This document shows positions 52,755-62,899 of a stretch of DNA of 64,000 nucleotides, one piece after another (within the stretch, counting starts at the first letter, position 1; each line of letters opens with the position of its first letter). Source of the DNA: Bacillota bacterium. GTDB lineage: Bacteria; Bacillota; Clostridia; Tissierellales; MES13. The DNA lies in NCBI GenBank assembly GCA_009711765.1, contig VEND01000122.1:1-64000 (forward strand). Direction: 5' to 3'. Position numbers and translations under genes: made by a program. The notes beneath the pieces were generated by a model. The model worked only from the letters and a program-made list of their open reading frames with translations, was not told the DNA's origin and ran no database searches.

Positions 52755-54080
52755 TTATTCTCCCTTCTCTTTAAACTCAAATCTAATAGGTGTTCCTTCA
52801 AATCCAAAGGACTGTCTTAATTGATTTTCTAAATATCTTTGATATGAAAAATGCATTAATTCTTTATCATTAATAAAGATTACAAATTTAGGTGGTCTAG
52901 CTCTTACCTGAGTCCCATAGAATATTTTAAGCCTTTTTCCTTTATCAGAAGGAGGTTGATTCATTAGTACTGCCTCTCCTATAATATCATTTAAAATACC
53001 TGTAGTTATTCTTAAAGAGTGATTATTTGCTACTAGTTTTATTAAATCTATTATTTTATTTACTCTTTGTCCTGTAAGGGCTGATATTATTAAAAATGGA
53101 GCATAAAACATAAAGGATAATCCATTTCTAATTTCCTTTTCATAATCTCTATAAGTATTATTATCTTTATCTACAAGATCCCATTTATTTGCTATTATTA
53201 TTGATGCTTTACCATTTTCATGGGCATAACCTGCAATTTTTTTATCTTGATCAGTTAACCCTTCCTTAGCATCTATTACTATTAAACAAACATCCGCACG
53301 TTCAATTGCAGCAAGGGATCTAATTACACTATATCTTTCTACATTTTCATTAACTCTTTTTTTCTTTCTCATTCCTGCAGTGTCTATAAACACATACTTA
53401 TCTTCTCCAACTTCAAATGGAGTATCAATAGCATCCCTTGTAGTTCCTGGAATATCACTAACTATAACCCTCTCTTCACCAAGTATTTTGTTTATCAATG
53501 ATGATTTTCCAGCATTTGGTTTTCCTATAACAGCTACTTTAACAATATCATCATCATATTCAGTATCTTTATCTTCAGGGAAATATTCAATTACTCTATC
53601 TAACATATCACCAATTCCATGGCCATGTCCTGCTGATATTGTAACAGGTTCTCCTAATCCTAATTCATAAAATTCATATATTGATTCTGGTATTAAATGA
53701 GAATCTACTTTATTCGCAACTAATAATACATTTTTATTAGATTTTCTTAACATATCCGCTACTTCCCTATCTGTCGCTGTTAAACCTTGAGATCCATCAA
53801 CCATAAATATGATTACATCTGCAGTTTCAATGGCTATCTCAGCCTGTTGTCTCATTTTAGATAATATTAAATTATCACTCTTTGGTTCGATACCACCAGT
53901 ATCTATTAAAGTATAGTAATTATTAAGCCATTCTCCTTCTGCATAAATTCTATCCCTTGTTACTCCAGGTTTATCTTCTACAATTGCAATCCTTCTTCCA
54001 GCCAATCTATTAAATAGAGTTGACTTTCCTACATTCGGTCTACCAACTATAGCAACTATTGGTCTTCCCATATTTATCAC
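52755..54080 (-). CDS. der: ribosome biogenesis GTPase Der
   Basis: Two tandem GTPase domains: GRPNVGKST and GKPNAGKSS. Confidence 0.97.
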   Translation of the reverse strand: MINMGRPIVAIVGRPNVGKSTLFNRLAGRRIAIVEDKPGVTRDRIYAEGEWLNNYYTLIDTGGIEPKSDNLILSKMRQQAEIAIETADVIIFMVDGSQGLTATDREVADMLRKSNKNVLLVANKVDSHLIPESIYEFYELGLGEPVTISAGHGHGIGDMLDRVIEYFPEDKDTEYDDDIVKVAVIGKPNAGKSSLINKILGEERVIVSDIPGTTRDAIDTPFEVGEDKYVFIDTAGMRKKKRVNENVERYSVIRSLAAIERADVCLIVIDAKEGLTDQDKKIAGYAHENGKASIIIANKWDLVDKDNNTYRDYEKEIRNGLSFMFYAPFLIISALTGQRVNKIIDLIKLVANNHSLRITTGILNDIIGEAVLMNQPPSDKGKRLKIFYGTQVRARPPKFVIFINDKELMHFSYQRYLENQLRQSFGFEGTPIRFEFKEKGE

Positions 54081-55411
54081 CTCGCGTTAGTTATTATGTT
54101 TTTTAAAAATTCTTTACCATTTACTTCTGATTTTATTACTTTTGTATTTAATTTGTTTTCAATATCTTTAACGGTTATATCATCAAGAAAAATATCTTCA
54201 TTGGCTCTAAGCATGGAATTTGGTAATATAATTCCATCACCTATATCAATTGATTTTAATTGGTTTATAATATCTTGTCCTGTAATCAACCCTGATACAG
54301 TTATAGTTTCACCAAAATACATATTCTTTATAGGTTTAACTTCTAATGTTAATCCCTTTACCTTTTTCATTATTTCTTTTGCTATATCTTTTATAAAGTC
54401 ACTAGCTAAAAAACCTGTTACTAATGTTAACTTCTTATTTGTATTAATTGCTTTCATATTATTAAGTTCTCTACATACCTCATCTTTAAACTTTCTTAAA
54501 AGTCCCACACCATTTTCTAATTGTGGGAAATTTTCATATTCCTCATATTTTGGTATTTTCTTTTGTGCTAAAATATAAAATTCATCAGAGGCATATACAA
54601 ATTTTGTCCCAATTTCGTCTAAATATAAAGATTGTAAATTATTTAATCTCTCTAAAAGTTCTTTAGCTTTTTTATAATCATACTCTTTTAACTTGGCTAA
54701 TCCTTCCCTGTGTTTAGTTAAACCAACAGGGACAATAGCTACACTCCTTACACTTGGATATAATTTTCTTAAATCTTTTATTGTATTATTAAGATTTTCT
54801 TTATCATTAATCCCTGGACATAATACTATTTGACAATTCATAGTTATTCCTGCCTCATTGAACCTTTTCATTATTTCATACACTCTACCTGCTTTTTTAT
54901 TATTTAGCATTTTTGTCCTTAACTCAGGATCAGTAGTATGGACTGAAATGTTTATAGGACTTATCCTAAATTTTATAATTCTCCTTATGTCTTCTTCACT
55001 CATATTAGTCAAAGTTATAAAATTGCCTTGAAGAAAAGATAACCTAGAATCATCATCTTTAAAATATAAAGTTTTTCTCATTCCCTTAGGTAATTGATCT
55101 ACAAAACAAAATACACATTTATTATTACAGCTTTTTGCTTTATCTATTAATGGGTTAGAAAATATAATGCCTATATCCTCATCAAAATCTTTCTCTATTT
55201 CTAATTGCCACACATCACCATCGCTTTTCATTATCTTCATAGTTAAAAAATCATCTGCTATATGAAACTTATAATCTATTATATCTTTAATAGCATTATC
55301 ATTAATAGTAAGTAACCTATCCCCTTTTTCAACACCTAATTCCTCTGCAATACTATTCTCTTTAACTAAACTTATAATATTTTTATTTTCATTAACATTT
55401 TTTAGCTCCAT
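54077..55411 (-). CDS. DUF512 family protein (PDZ plus radical SAM-like)
   Basis: PDZ N-terminus, [37 protein letters not shown]. Confidence 0.93.
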   Translation of the reverse strand: MELKNVNENKNIISLVKENSIAEELGVEKGDRLLTINDNAIKDIIDYKFHIADDFLTMKIMKSDGDVWQLEIEKDFDEDIGIIFSNPLIDKAKSCNNKCVFCFVDQLPKGMRKTLYFKDDDSRLSFLQGNFITLTNMSEEDIRRIIKFRISPINISVHTTDPELRTKMLNNKKAGRVYEIMKRFNEAGITMNCQIVLCPGINDKENLNNTIKDLRKLYPSVRSVAIVPVGLTKHREGLAKLKEYDYKKAKELLERLNNLQSLYLDEIGTKFVYASDEFYILAQKKIPKYEEYENFPQLENGVGLLRKFKDEVCRELNNMKAINTNKKLTLVTGFLASDFIKDIAKEIMKKVKGLTLEVKPIKNMYFGETITVSGLITGQDIINQLKSIDIGDGIILPNSMLRANEDIFLDDITVKDIENKLNTKVIKSEVNGKEFLKNIITNAR

Positions 55412-55523
55412 AATATCTCCTCTAATTCAAGTTTATACGCTCATTAGGTTATACTATCATTTTGATAGTTAAAAATCAAGATTTTAACCTACTTTAATTA
55501 TTATACCATTTTGTAGTATAAAA

Positions 55524-55553
55524 TAAAGCCTAATAGTTTTCTATTAGGCTTTA
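55524..55553 (-). terminator. terminator downstream of glyA
   Basis: TAAAGCCTAATAG/CTATTAGGCTTTA. Confidence 0.7.
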
Positions 55554-55556
55554 CCT

Positions 55557-56786
55557 TTAATACAATGGATAGTCATTACATAGATTGTTTACTTTAGATT
55601 TAATAATCTTTATACTTTCTTTTTTCTCTAAGGTAACTTGTATTATATTTGCTATCTGTTTCATTGCCTCTTCGTCCATCCCTCTAGATGTTATTGCAGG
55701 CGTACCTATTCTCAATCCACTTGTGACAAAAGGACTTTCAGGATCAAAAGGTATAGTATTTTTATTTGTAGTAACTCCTACTTCTCCTAATAAACTTTCT
55801 GCTTCTTTTCCTGTAATGTTTTTATTTCTAACATCTATTAAAATTAAGTGATTATCAGTGCCATCAGAAACTAGCTTAAAATTCTTTTTCTTTAATTCTT
55901 CTGCTAATACTTTAGCATTTTTTATTACCTGTTTTTGATATGTTTTAAACTCATCACTTAAAGCTTCCTTAAAACTTACAGCTTTCGCAGCTATAACATG
56001 CATTAAAGGTCCACCCTGTATACCTGGAAATATTGCTTTATCTATTTTCTTTGCATGTTTCTTTTTACATAATATTGCTCCTCCCCTTGGACCTCTTAAG
56101 GTTTTGTGGGTAGTTGTAGTGACAAAATCAGCATATGGTATAGGATTTGAGTGTAATCCTGCTGCTACAAGACCTGCTATATGTGCCATATCAACCATTA
56201 AATATGCATTAACTTCATCTGCTATTTCTTTAAATTTTTTAAAATCTATTTCCCTTGGATATGCGCTTGTACCTGCTACAATCAATTTCGGTTTTTCTTT
56301 TTTTGCTATTTCTAAAACTTTTTTATAATCTATTTTCTCTGTATCTTTACATACTCCATAGGAAACGAAATTGTAATATGTACCTGAAATATTTACTTTA
56401 CTACCATGGGTTAAATGACCTCCATGGGTCAAATCCATTCCCATGACTTTATCTCCTCTATCTAATACTGAAAAATATACTCCTAAATTTGCATTTGAAC
56501 CTGAATGTGGTTGTACGTTTGCATGTTCAGCTCCAAATATTTCTTTCAATCTATCTATAGCTAAATTTTCAGCTTTATCAACTATTTCACAGCCCCCATA
56601 GTATCTTTTCGCTGGATAACCTTCAGCATATTTATTAGTTAAATAACTTCCCATTACCTCCATAACTGCCTTTGAAACAAAATTTTCAGAAGCTATTAAT
56701 TCAATATGACTCTTTTGTCTATCTAATTCTTGATTAATTATTTCTACAATATCAGAATCTGTATTCTTAGCATTTGTAAAATCCAT
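55557..56786 (-). CDS. glyA: serine hydroxymethyltransferase
   Basis: [31 protein letters not shown]. Confidence 0.98.
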   Translation of the reverse strand: MDFTNAKNTDSDIVEIINQELDRQKSHIELIASENFVSKAVMEVMGSYLTNKYAEGYPAKRYYGGCEIVDKAENLAIDRLKEIFGAEHANVQPHSGSNANLGVYFSVLDRGDKVMGMDLTHGGHLTHGSKVNISGTYYNFVSYGVCKDTEKIDYKKVLEIAKKEKPKLIVAGTSAYPREIDFKKFKEIADEVNAYLMVDMAHIAGLVAAGLHSNPIPYADFVTTTTHKTLRGPRGGAILCKKKHAKKIDKAIFPGIQGGPLMHVIAAKAVSFKEALSDEFKTYQKQVIKNAKVLAEELKKKNFKLVSDGTDNHLILIDVRNKNITGKEAESLLGEVGVTTNKNTIPFDPESPFVTSGLRIGTPAITSRGMDEEAMKQIANIIQVTLEKKESIKIIKSKVNNLCNDYPLY

Positions 56787-56921
56787 TTTAAAAACCTCCC
56801 TTATTATTTGAAAAAATACTAATTAATCTGTTATTATTTAATATACCCATATATAATTATAGTAACAATAATTATTATGTAATACAATAATAATGAATGA
56901 AAAACTTAAAAGGAGTTTAAT

Positions 56922-57698
56922 ATGGATAAAAAAGAACAAACAAAAAAACTTATAGTAATGTCGATATTAGCAGGGAAGATTATGCTTCAAAACGGAGCAG
57001 AAACTTATAGAGTTGAAGATACTATTGTTAGATTATGTGAAGCTAGGGGAATAAAGTATGTACATTCCTTTGTAACACCTACTGGTATTTTTTTATCTGT
57101 TGAACATAATAATGAGCTTTTTAGCTATATAAAAAGGGTTAAATCAATTAAAATAGATTTAGAAAAAATAGCCTTAGTAAATGACTTTTCAAGAAAATTT
57201 GTAAATTCTAATATGACTGTACAAGAAGGTATGGATTATTTAAATGAGATAACTAATAAAAAGACTTTCTCTAAATACTTAAGATACATTTTTGGTGGTT
57301 TTGCAGCAGCCTTTTTCTCGTTATTATTTGGAGGTAATTTACTAGATTTTGTATCTTCTTACTTCGCAGGTTTTATTGTACTAACAGCATTAGATAAGTT
57401 ATCTAAATATAATGTAACTTTCTTTGTAAAAAATGTTATTGGTAGTATTATTATAACTATAATAGCTATTATTTTCTCCCATATTTTTATAAAAACAAAT
57501 ATTGACAAAATAATTATAGGCTCAATAATGCCTCTAGTTCCTGGTGTAGCAATAACAAATGCAATAAGAGATTCTATATCAGGTGATTTTCTCGCAGGTG
57601 TTTCTAGGGGTATAGAAGCTATTATTATAGCATTAGGAATTGCCTTTGGTGTAGGTATTACTCTAAAAACCTACATACTTTTCTTTGGAGGTATATAA
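56922..57698 (+). CDS. threonine/serine exporter family protein (ThrE N-terminal type)
   Basis: GKIMLQNGAETYRVEDTI, VPLVPGVAITNAIRD. Confidence 0.93.
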   Translation: MDKKEQTKKLIVMSILAGKIMLQNGAETYRVEDTIVRLCEARGIKYVHSFVTPTGIFLSVEHNNELFSYIKRVKSIKIDLEKIALVNDFSRKFVNSNMTVQEGMDYLNEITNKKTFSKYLRYIFGGFAAAFFSLLFGGNLLDFVSSYFAGFIVLTALDKLSKYNVTFFVKNVIGSIIITIIAIIFSHIFIKTNIDKIIIGSIMPLVPGVAITNAIRDSISGDFLAGVSRGIEAIIIALGIAFGVGITLKTYILFFGGI

Positions 57699-57699
57699 A

Positions 57700-58131
57700 A
57701 TGTATTTCATTAAACAATTTATTTATGCTTTTATTTCTACTATAGGTTTTTCTATAATTTTTAATATTCCTAGAGACTCAATTATTAAATCAGGAATAGG
57801 AGGAGCCTTAGGATGGATTGTTAACATTTTAATTAACCAACAGCTAGGTTCTAGCTCTGCAGGTGCATTTTTAGGTGCAATAACTGTTGGACTAATAGGT
57901 GAATTTTTCGCAAGACTATTTAAAAAACCAGCAACAGTTTTTATCATCCCTGGTATAATACCATTAGTGCCTGGAGCTGGCATGTATTATACTATGCGCG
58001 CTATTATAGAAAAAAAATTCATAACAGCAGCTGAAACTGGAAGCGAAACTTTTTTTATAGCAGCTTCCATAGCAACTGGTGTAATAATTTCATCATCTAT
58101 AAGTAAAATATTTAAGCTTAAAAAAAATTAA
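57700..58131 (+). CDS. threonine/serine exporter family protein (ThrE C-terminal type)
   Basis: IIPLVPGAGMYYTMRA; directly follows its partner. Confidence 0.92.
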   Translation: MYFIKQFIYAFISTIGFSIIFNIPRDSIIKSGIGGALGWIVNILINQQLGSSSAGAFLGAITVGLIGEFFARLFKKPATVFIIPGIIPLVPGAGMYYTMRAIIEKKFITAAETGSETFFIAASIATGVIISSSISKIFKLKKN

Positions 58132-58448
58132 TCCTTTAATGCAGATATAATTAGTTTAATCTGTTTTTTGGTTTGAGACCCAGTAATTCTAAATTCTTCT
58201 TTGCCATTTTTAAAAAAGATTAATGTAGGTATACTAACAATTTCTAATACATCTTTAATTTCTTTAGAAGAGTTATAATCAATTTTATATATACTTATAC
58301 TATCAAACTCTTTAGATATTTCTTTTAAAATATCTATTTGTTCTTTAGAAGGTTTATACCATTTTGCATATAAACTTAAAATAACTAGTCCTTTAGAGCG
58401 TAAAATTTTTTCTTTAAATGAATACATTGAAATATCTAGTACTTCCAT
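58128..58448 (-). CDS. thioredoxin-fold protein lacking active-site cysteines
   Basis: LYAKWYKPSKEQ aligns with WCGPCK; cis-Pro VSIPTLIFFKNGKE retained. Confidence 0.85.
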   Translation of the reverse strand: MEVLDISMYSFKEKILRSKGLVILSLYAKWYKPSKEQIDILKEISKEFDSISIYKIDYNSSKEIKDVLEIVSIPTLIFFKNGKEEFRITGSQTKKQIKLIISALKD

Positions 58449-58453
58449 ATAAA

Positions 58454-58502
58454 AACCCCTTTGAAAATATTTGTTTATTTAAATAATATTTTCAAAGGGG
58501 TT
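58454..58502 (-). terminator. long hairpin between csoR-like and thioredoxin-like genes
   Basis: Stem AACCCCTTTGAAAATATT/AATATTTTCAAAGGGGTT (18 bp) followed by TTTAT on the minus strand; contains the downstream SD. Confidence 0.75.
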
Positions 58503-58511
58503 AATTTATGT

Positions 58512-58781
58512 TTATTTTGTATATTTTAACATTACATCTAAAAGTTTATCGATAGCTTCGTCTTTATCTTTACCTTCTAAATCATTTTTAAAACACTCTT
58601 TCATTTGTTTCTCTAAAACTACTCCTCCTACTTTGTTTAAAGCAGCTCTTGCTGCTGCTATTTGAATTAATATGTCTCCACAATATTTTTCTTCATCTAC
58701 CATTCTTTGTATTCCTTTAATTTGTCCTTCAACTCTCCTAAGTCTTTGTAAAATACTCTTTTTTTCATCTATAGGATCCAT
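58512..58781 (-). CDS. CsoR/RcnR family transcriptional repressor with C-Q-C in place of C-H-C
   Basis: DUF156 fold: RLRRVEGQIKGIQRMVDEEKYCGDILIQIAAARAALNKVGGVVLEKQMKEC. Confidence 0.92.
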   Translation of the reverse strand: MDPIDEKKSILQRLRRVEGQIKGIQRMVDEEKYCGDILIQIAAARAALNKVGGVVLEKQMKECFKNDLEGKDKDEAIDKLLDVMLKYTK

Positions 58782-58791
58782 TTTTAACCCC

Positions 58792-59223
58792 CTACTTTCC
58801 TATTTTCCTTACCATTTCAAATTCTAATTTATTTTTATTTACAATTTTTTTATCTATAGATTTTAATATAAAGTGGGAACCTCCTAGAAACAATATCCCT
58901 ACTAAAAAACCAAAAGTTTCATAACTTTCAAAATTCATACTTTTAAATGTTTTAATCCCTAAAACTATACCCAATACCATTAAAATTAAAGGAATTATAT
59001 ATGCTATAAACGCCGATTTTAAAATTGTTTTAGTAGCCATCTTTATTTCAACAAATTCACCAGGTTTTACATTTAACTTATTTTCTATTTTAACTGTAAC
59101 ACTAGGGATATTACATTCTCCACCACAACTAGCACAATTGGATCCACATGCTGATACCCTTCTTACTTCAACGAGAGCTTTATTTTTTTCTAAAGCTTTT
59201 ACAAACCCTACTTGATTCAACAA
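58792..59223 (-). CDS. SoxR-reducing system protein RseC family
   Basis: ACGSNCASCGGEC cluster, two TM segments. Confidence 0.9.
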   Translation of the reverse strand: MLNQVGFVKALEKNKALVEVRRVSACGSNCASCGGECNIPSVTVKIENKLNVKPGEFVEIKMATKTILKSAFIAYIIPLILMVLGIVLGIKTFKSMNFESYETFGFLVGILFLGGSHFILKSIDKKIVNKNKLEFEMVRKIGK

Positions 59224-59521
59224 ATTACCTCCTTAATTGTTTTTTCTTATTTTTTATTGTAATTCACATTATTTAAAGTTCTAATTTATCATAATAACTA
59301 TAATTAGATTACCTATACTAATCTTACAAACTCTTTAAATACATAAATTTCTTTAATTTAAAAACTACCACGGAATTTTAACTTAATTTATTTCCTTCTT
59401 TTCTAATTACCATCTCTATTTTAGTAAAATATTTGCAAGAAAATTATCTTAAATTCATTACCCCCCGGCAGTATATTATATTAAAATAATAGCATAACTT
59501 TTATTACTATTCAACTATAAA

Positions 59522-59555
59522 AAATAAGAAAGACACAAAAGTGTCTTCCTTATTT
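59522..59555 (-). terminator. terminator downstream of aspS
   Basis: AAATAAGAAAGACAC/GTGTCTTCCTTATTT. Confidence 0.8.
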
Positions 59556-61331
59556 CTTTAAATTTAATTTTATCTGTAATTCATCAAGTTGTTCTTTAGA
59601 AACTTCTGCTGGTGCTTTAGTTAATAAGGATGTAGCATTTTGTGTTTTTGGGAAGGCTATAACGTCTCTTATATTATTTGATTCAGTTAATTGCATAATT
59701 AATCTATCAAACCCATATGCAATACCTCCATGGGGTGGTACACCGTATTTAAATGCCTCTAATAAGAAGCCAAATTTACTCCATGCTTCTTCTTCACTAA
59801 ATCCTAATGCTTTAAACATCTTTTGTTGCAACTGTGTATTATTTATTCTGATACTTCCTCCACCTATTTCATCTCCATTTATAGCAAGGTCATAAGCTTT
59901 AGCACGTACTTTTTCAGGTTCAGTATCTAACAGCTTAATATCTTCATCCATTGGATGTGTAAATGGATGATGTTTAGCTACATATCTGTCTTCTTCTTCA
60001 TCATATTCAAATAATGGGAACTCTGTAATCCATACTAATTCATATAAACTATCGTCAATTAAATTTAATTTCTTAGCTACTTCAATACGTAAATGTCCTA
60101 ATGATGCAAATACTACAGATGGTTTGTCTGCTACTATTAGTAGTAAGTCTCCCTTTTCTCCATCTAATTTATCGATTATATTATTTGTCTCTTCCTCTGA
60201 TAAGAATTTAGTTATAGGGGATGATATCCCTTCTTCAGTGATTTTTATCCAAGCTAAACCTTTGGCTCCATAATTTTTAACGTATTTTTCTAATTTAGAT
60301 ATTCCTTTTCTACTAAATTCCTTTTCATATCCCTTTATATTTATACCTCTTACTTCTCCTCCATTTGCTATATTTCCACTAAAGACTTTAAATTCTGAAT
60401 CCTTAACAATCTCTGTTAAATCTTTTAATTCAAATCCAAATCTTAAATCTGGTTTGTCTGATCCAAACCTTTCCATAGCTTCTTTATAAGTCATTCTTTT
60501 TATTGGTAATTCAATTTCTATGTCCTTTACTTCCTTAAATATTTTATAAACTAACCTTTCGTTCATTTCTAAAATATCATCTATATCTACAAAGGACATT
60601 TCAATATCTATTTGTGTAAATTCAGGTTGTCTATTAGCTCTTAAATCCTCATCTCTAAAACACTTAACTACCTGATAGTATCTATCCATACCTGATACCA
60701 TTAACATTTGCTTCATAAGCTGTGGAGACTGAGGCAAAGCATAAAATTTACCTGGATTAACTCTACTTGGAACTAAATAGTCTCTAGCTCCTTCAGGAGT
60801 TGGTTTTGTTAGCATAGGAGTTTCTACATCTACAAAATTCTCATTATCTAAAAAGTTTCTTACTACCTTTAATGTTTTATGTCTAGTTTTTAAATTATTT
60901 TGCATAAAAGCTTTCCTTAAATCTAAGTATCTATATTTTAATCTCATAGTTTCTGAAACATCATCATCATCTTTAATATATATAGGAGGTGTTTCAGCTT
61001 TATCTAATATTTTTAATTCTTCTGCAAACACTTCTATATCTCCAGTGGCTAAATCATCATTCTTTGATTGTCTTTCATATACTTTTCCTTTTATTGCAAT
61101 TACAAACTCACCTTTTATTTTATCTGCTTTTTCAAAGGCTTCTTTAGAAACTTCATTATCAAAAACTATTTGTGTAATTCCAGTAGTATCTCTTAAATCA
61201 ACAAATATTAATCCTCCAAGATTTCTTTTTTTCTGTACCCATCCCATTAGGATTATTTCTTCATTCAAATTACCTACTCTCAAATCACCGCACATGTGCG
61301 TTCTTCTTAAATTCCCCATTGATTCTATCAT
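59550..61331 (-). CDS. aspS: aspartyl-tRNA synthetase
   Basis: RRTHMCGDLR, GWVQKKRNLGGLIFVDLRD, class II motifs incl. GGIAYGFDRL. Confidence 0.98.
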   Translation of the reverse strand: MIESMGNLRRTHMCGDLRVGNLNEEIILMGWVQKKRNLGGLIFVDLRDTTGITQIVFDNEVSKEAFEKADKIKGEFVIAIKGKVYERQSKNDDLATGDIEVFAEELKILDKAETPPIYIKDDDDVSETMRLKYRYLDLRKAFMQNNLKTRHKTLKVVRNFLDNENFVDVETPMLTKPTPEGARDYLVPSRVNPGKFYALPQSPQLMKQMLMVSGMDRYYQVVKCFRDEDLRANRQPEFTQIDIEMSFVDIDDILEMNERLVYKIFKEVKDIEIELPIKRMTYKEAMERFGSDKPDLRFGFELKDLTEIVKDSEFKVFSGNIANGGEVRGINIKGYEKEFSRKGISKLEKYVKNYGAKGLAWIKITEEGISSPITKFLSEEETNNIIDKLDGEKGDLLLIVADKPSVVFASLGHLRIEVAKKLNLIDDSLYELVWITEFPLFEYDEEEDRYVAKHHPFTHPMDEDIKLLDTEPEKVRAKAYDLAINGDEIGGGSIRINNTQLQQKMFKALGFSEEEAWSKFGFLLEAFKYGVPPHGGIAYGFDRLIMQLTESNNIRDVIAFPKTQNATSLLTKAPAEVSKEQLDELQIKLNLKK

Positions 61332-61342
61332 ATTCTTACCTC

Positions 61343-62611
61343 CTAAAGTCTATTTTTTAAGCTGTTAACAATATTACTTAATTTAACTTCTTCTTGCTCC
61401 CCTGTTTTCATATTTTTTAAAGTAACTACATCCTTGTTTAGCTCATCTTCTCCTAATACTAAGGTATAAGTTGCATTAACTTTATTAGAATATTTAAACT
61501 GAGCTTTTATACTTCTTCCTAAGTGGTCTTTATCTGATTTTATACCTTCATTTCTTAAATCATATAAAAGTTTAAATGCTTCCTTTTCAGCTCTTTCACC
61601 TATTGTTACAATGAAAATATCTAATCCTTCTTGTTTAGGAATTTCTATATCGTTATTTTCCAATGTTAAAAGTAACCTTTCTATTCCCATTCCAAATCCT
61701 ATACCAGGAACATCCGGACCACCGATTTGTTCTATAAGCTTATCGTATCTTCCACCACCGCAAACTGTACCTTTAGCTCCTATTTCATTTGAAATAAATT
61801 CAAAAGCTGTTTTTGTATAGTAATCTAATCCTCTTACTATTTTAGGGTCTACAATATAACTAATTTCTAACTTATTTAAATAAGTCTTAACTTCTTCAAA
61901 ATGTTCATCACATTCATCACATAAATAATCTAGCATAAGTGGTGCATCTTCAATTTGATTTTGACAATCCTCATTCTTACAATCTAAAATCCTCATTGGA
62001 TTTTTATCAAACCTAGAAACACAAGTTTTACATAAATTAGTAAGTTTCTTTTCTAAATACTCTTTTAATATATTATTGTATTTTTCTCTACATTTAGGAC
62101 ATCCTATACTGTTTATATGTAACTCTACATTTTCAACACCTAACTTTTTATATAATGTTGATATTATACTCATTACCTCTGCATCCACAGACGCTTTTTT
62201 ACTTCCAAATACTTCTACTCCAAATTGGTGATGTTCTCTTAATCTACCCTTTTGAGGTCTTTCGTATCTAAAAACTGGTGTTATATAAAATGTTTTTACT
62301 GGTTGTGGTAATGCATAAAGTTTATTTTCAATATATAATCTTGCAGCTGGTGCTGTCCCTTCTGCCTTAAGGGTTATACTCCTTCCCCCCTTATCTTCAA
62401 ATGTATACATTTCCTTTTGGACAACATCTGTAGTTTCTCCTACTCCTCTTTCAAATAATTCAGTATGTTCAAATACAGGAGTTCTTAACTCTCTATATCC
62501 AAATTGTCTACATACATCTCTAAACATTTTTTCTAGATACTGCCACTTATAAGATTCTTCTGGTAATACATCTTTAGTTCCTCTTGGTGCCCTTGTTAGC
62601 ATTAATTTCAA
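61343..62611 (-). CDS. hisS: histidyl-tRNA synthetase
   Basis: APRGTKDVLPEES, RYERPQKGRLREHHQFGVE, GGGRYDKL. Confidence 0.98.
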   Translation of the reverse strand: MKLMLTRAPRGTKDVLPEESYKWQYLEKMFRDVCRQFGYRELRTPVFEHTELFERGVGETTDVVQKEMYTFEDKGGRSITLKAEGTAPAARLYIENKLYALPQPVKTFYITPVFRYERPQKGRLREHHQFGVEVFGSKKASVDAEVMSIISTLYKKLGVENVELHINSIGCPKCREKYNNILKEYLEKKLTNLCKTCVSRFDKNPMRILDCKNEDCQNQIEDAPLMLDYLCDECDEHFEEVKTYLNKLEISYIVDPKIVRGLDYYTKTAFEFISNEIGAKGTVCGGGRYDKLIEQIGGPDVPGIGFGMGIERLLLTLENNDIEIPKQEGLDIFIVTIGERAEKEAFKLLYDLRNEGIKSDKDHLGRSIKAQFKYSNKVNATYTLVLGEDELNKDVVTLKNMKTGEQEEVKLSNIVNSLKNRL

Positions 62612-62629
62612 CTCCTTTTAGTTTAATAT

Positions 62630-62878
62630 ATAAAAAATAAACTCCCATCTCTGTCAAAATCCTTGACAGGGACGAGAGTTATACACCCGTGTTGCCACCC
62701 TAATTGGAAAATAATATATTTTCCCACTCTAAACCTTTAACGCTGGTAGCGAGAAAGCCTACTAAGTTCAACTTTCCTACTCTAGGATGTCTTTACCATA
62801 CATTAGTATCGGATTTCCACCATCACCGACTCTCTAAAACTAAGAGGTTTGGTTACTAATTCCCGTCATTGTATTTCT
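62630..62878 (-). promoter_or_regulatory. T-box leader of the hisS-aspS operon
   Basis: minus strand GGGTGGCAACACGGG T-box sequence, stem I with AGTA/AAAGACA specifier loop, terminator AACTCTCGTCCCTGTCAA...TTGACAGAGATGGGAGTT + T-run. Confidence 0.93.
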
Positions 62879-62899
62879 TAATATTATAATCTAATAAAT

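Noticed and set aside
54096-54578. 160 aa plus-strand ORF
   Set aside because: Antisense to the well-supported DUF512 gene; no independent coding evidence.
54077-55411. DUF512 gene as a novel radical SAM system
   Set aside because: This PDZ plus radical-SAM-like family is a recognised conserved neighbour of der in Firmicutes, not specific to this window.
58454-58502. Long palindrome as a possible CsoR operator
   Set aside because: It lies downstream of csoR and in the SD region of the next gene, is followed by a U-rich tail and is better explained as a terminator/SD-sequestering hairpin; still worth excluding experimentally.
62641-62880. Possible small ORF or unknown repeat upstream of hisS
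   Set aside because: Explained by a complete T-box leader.
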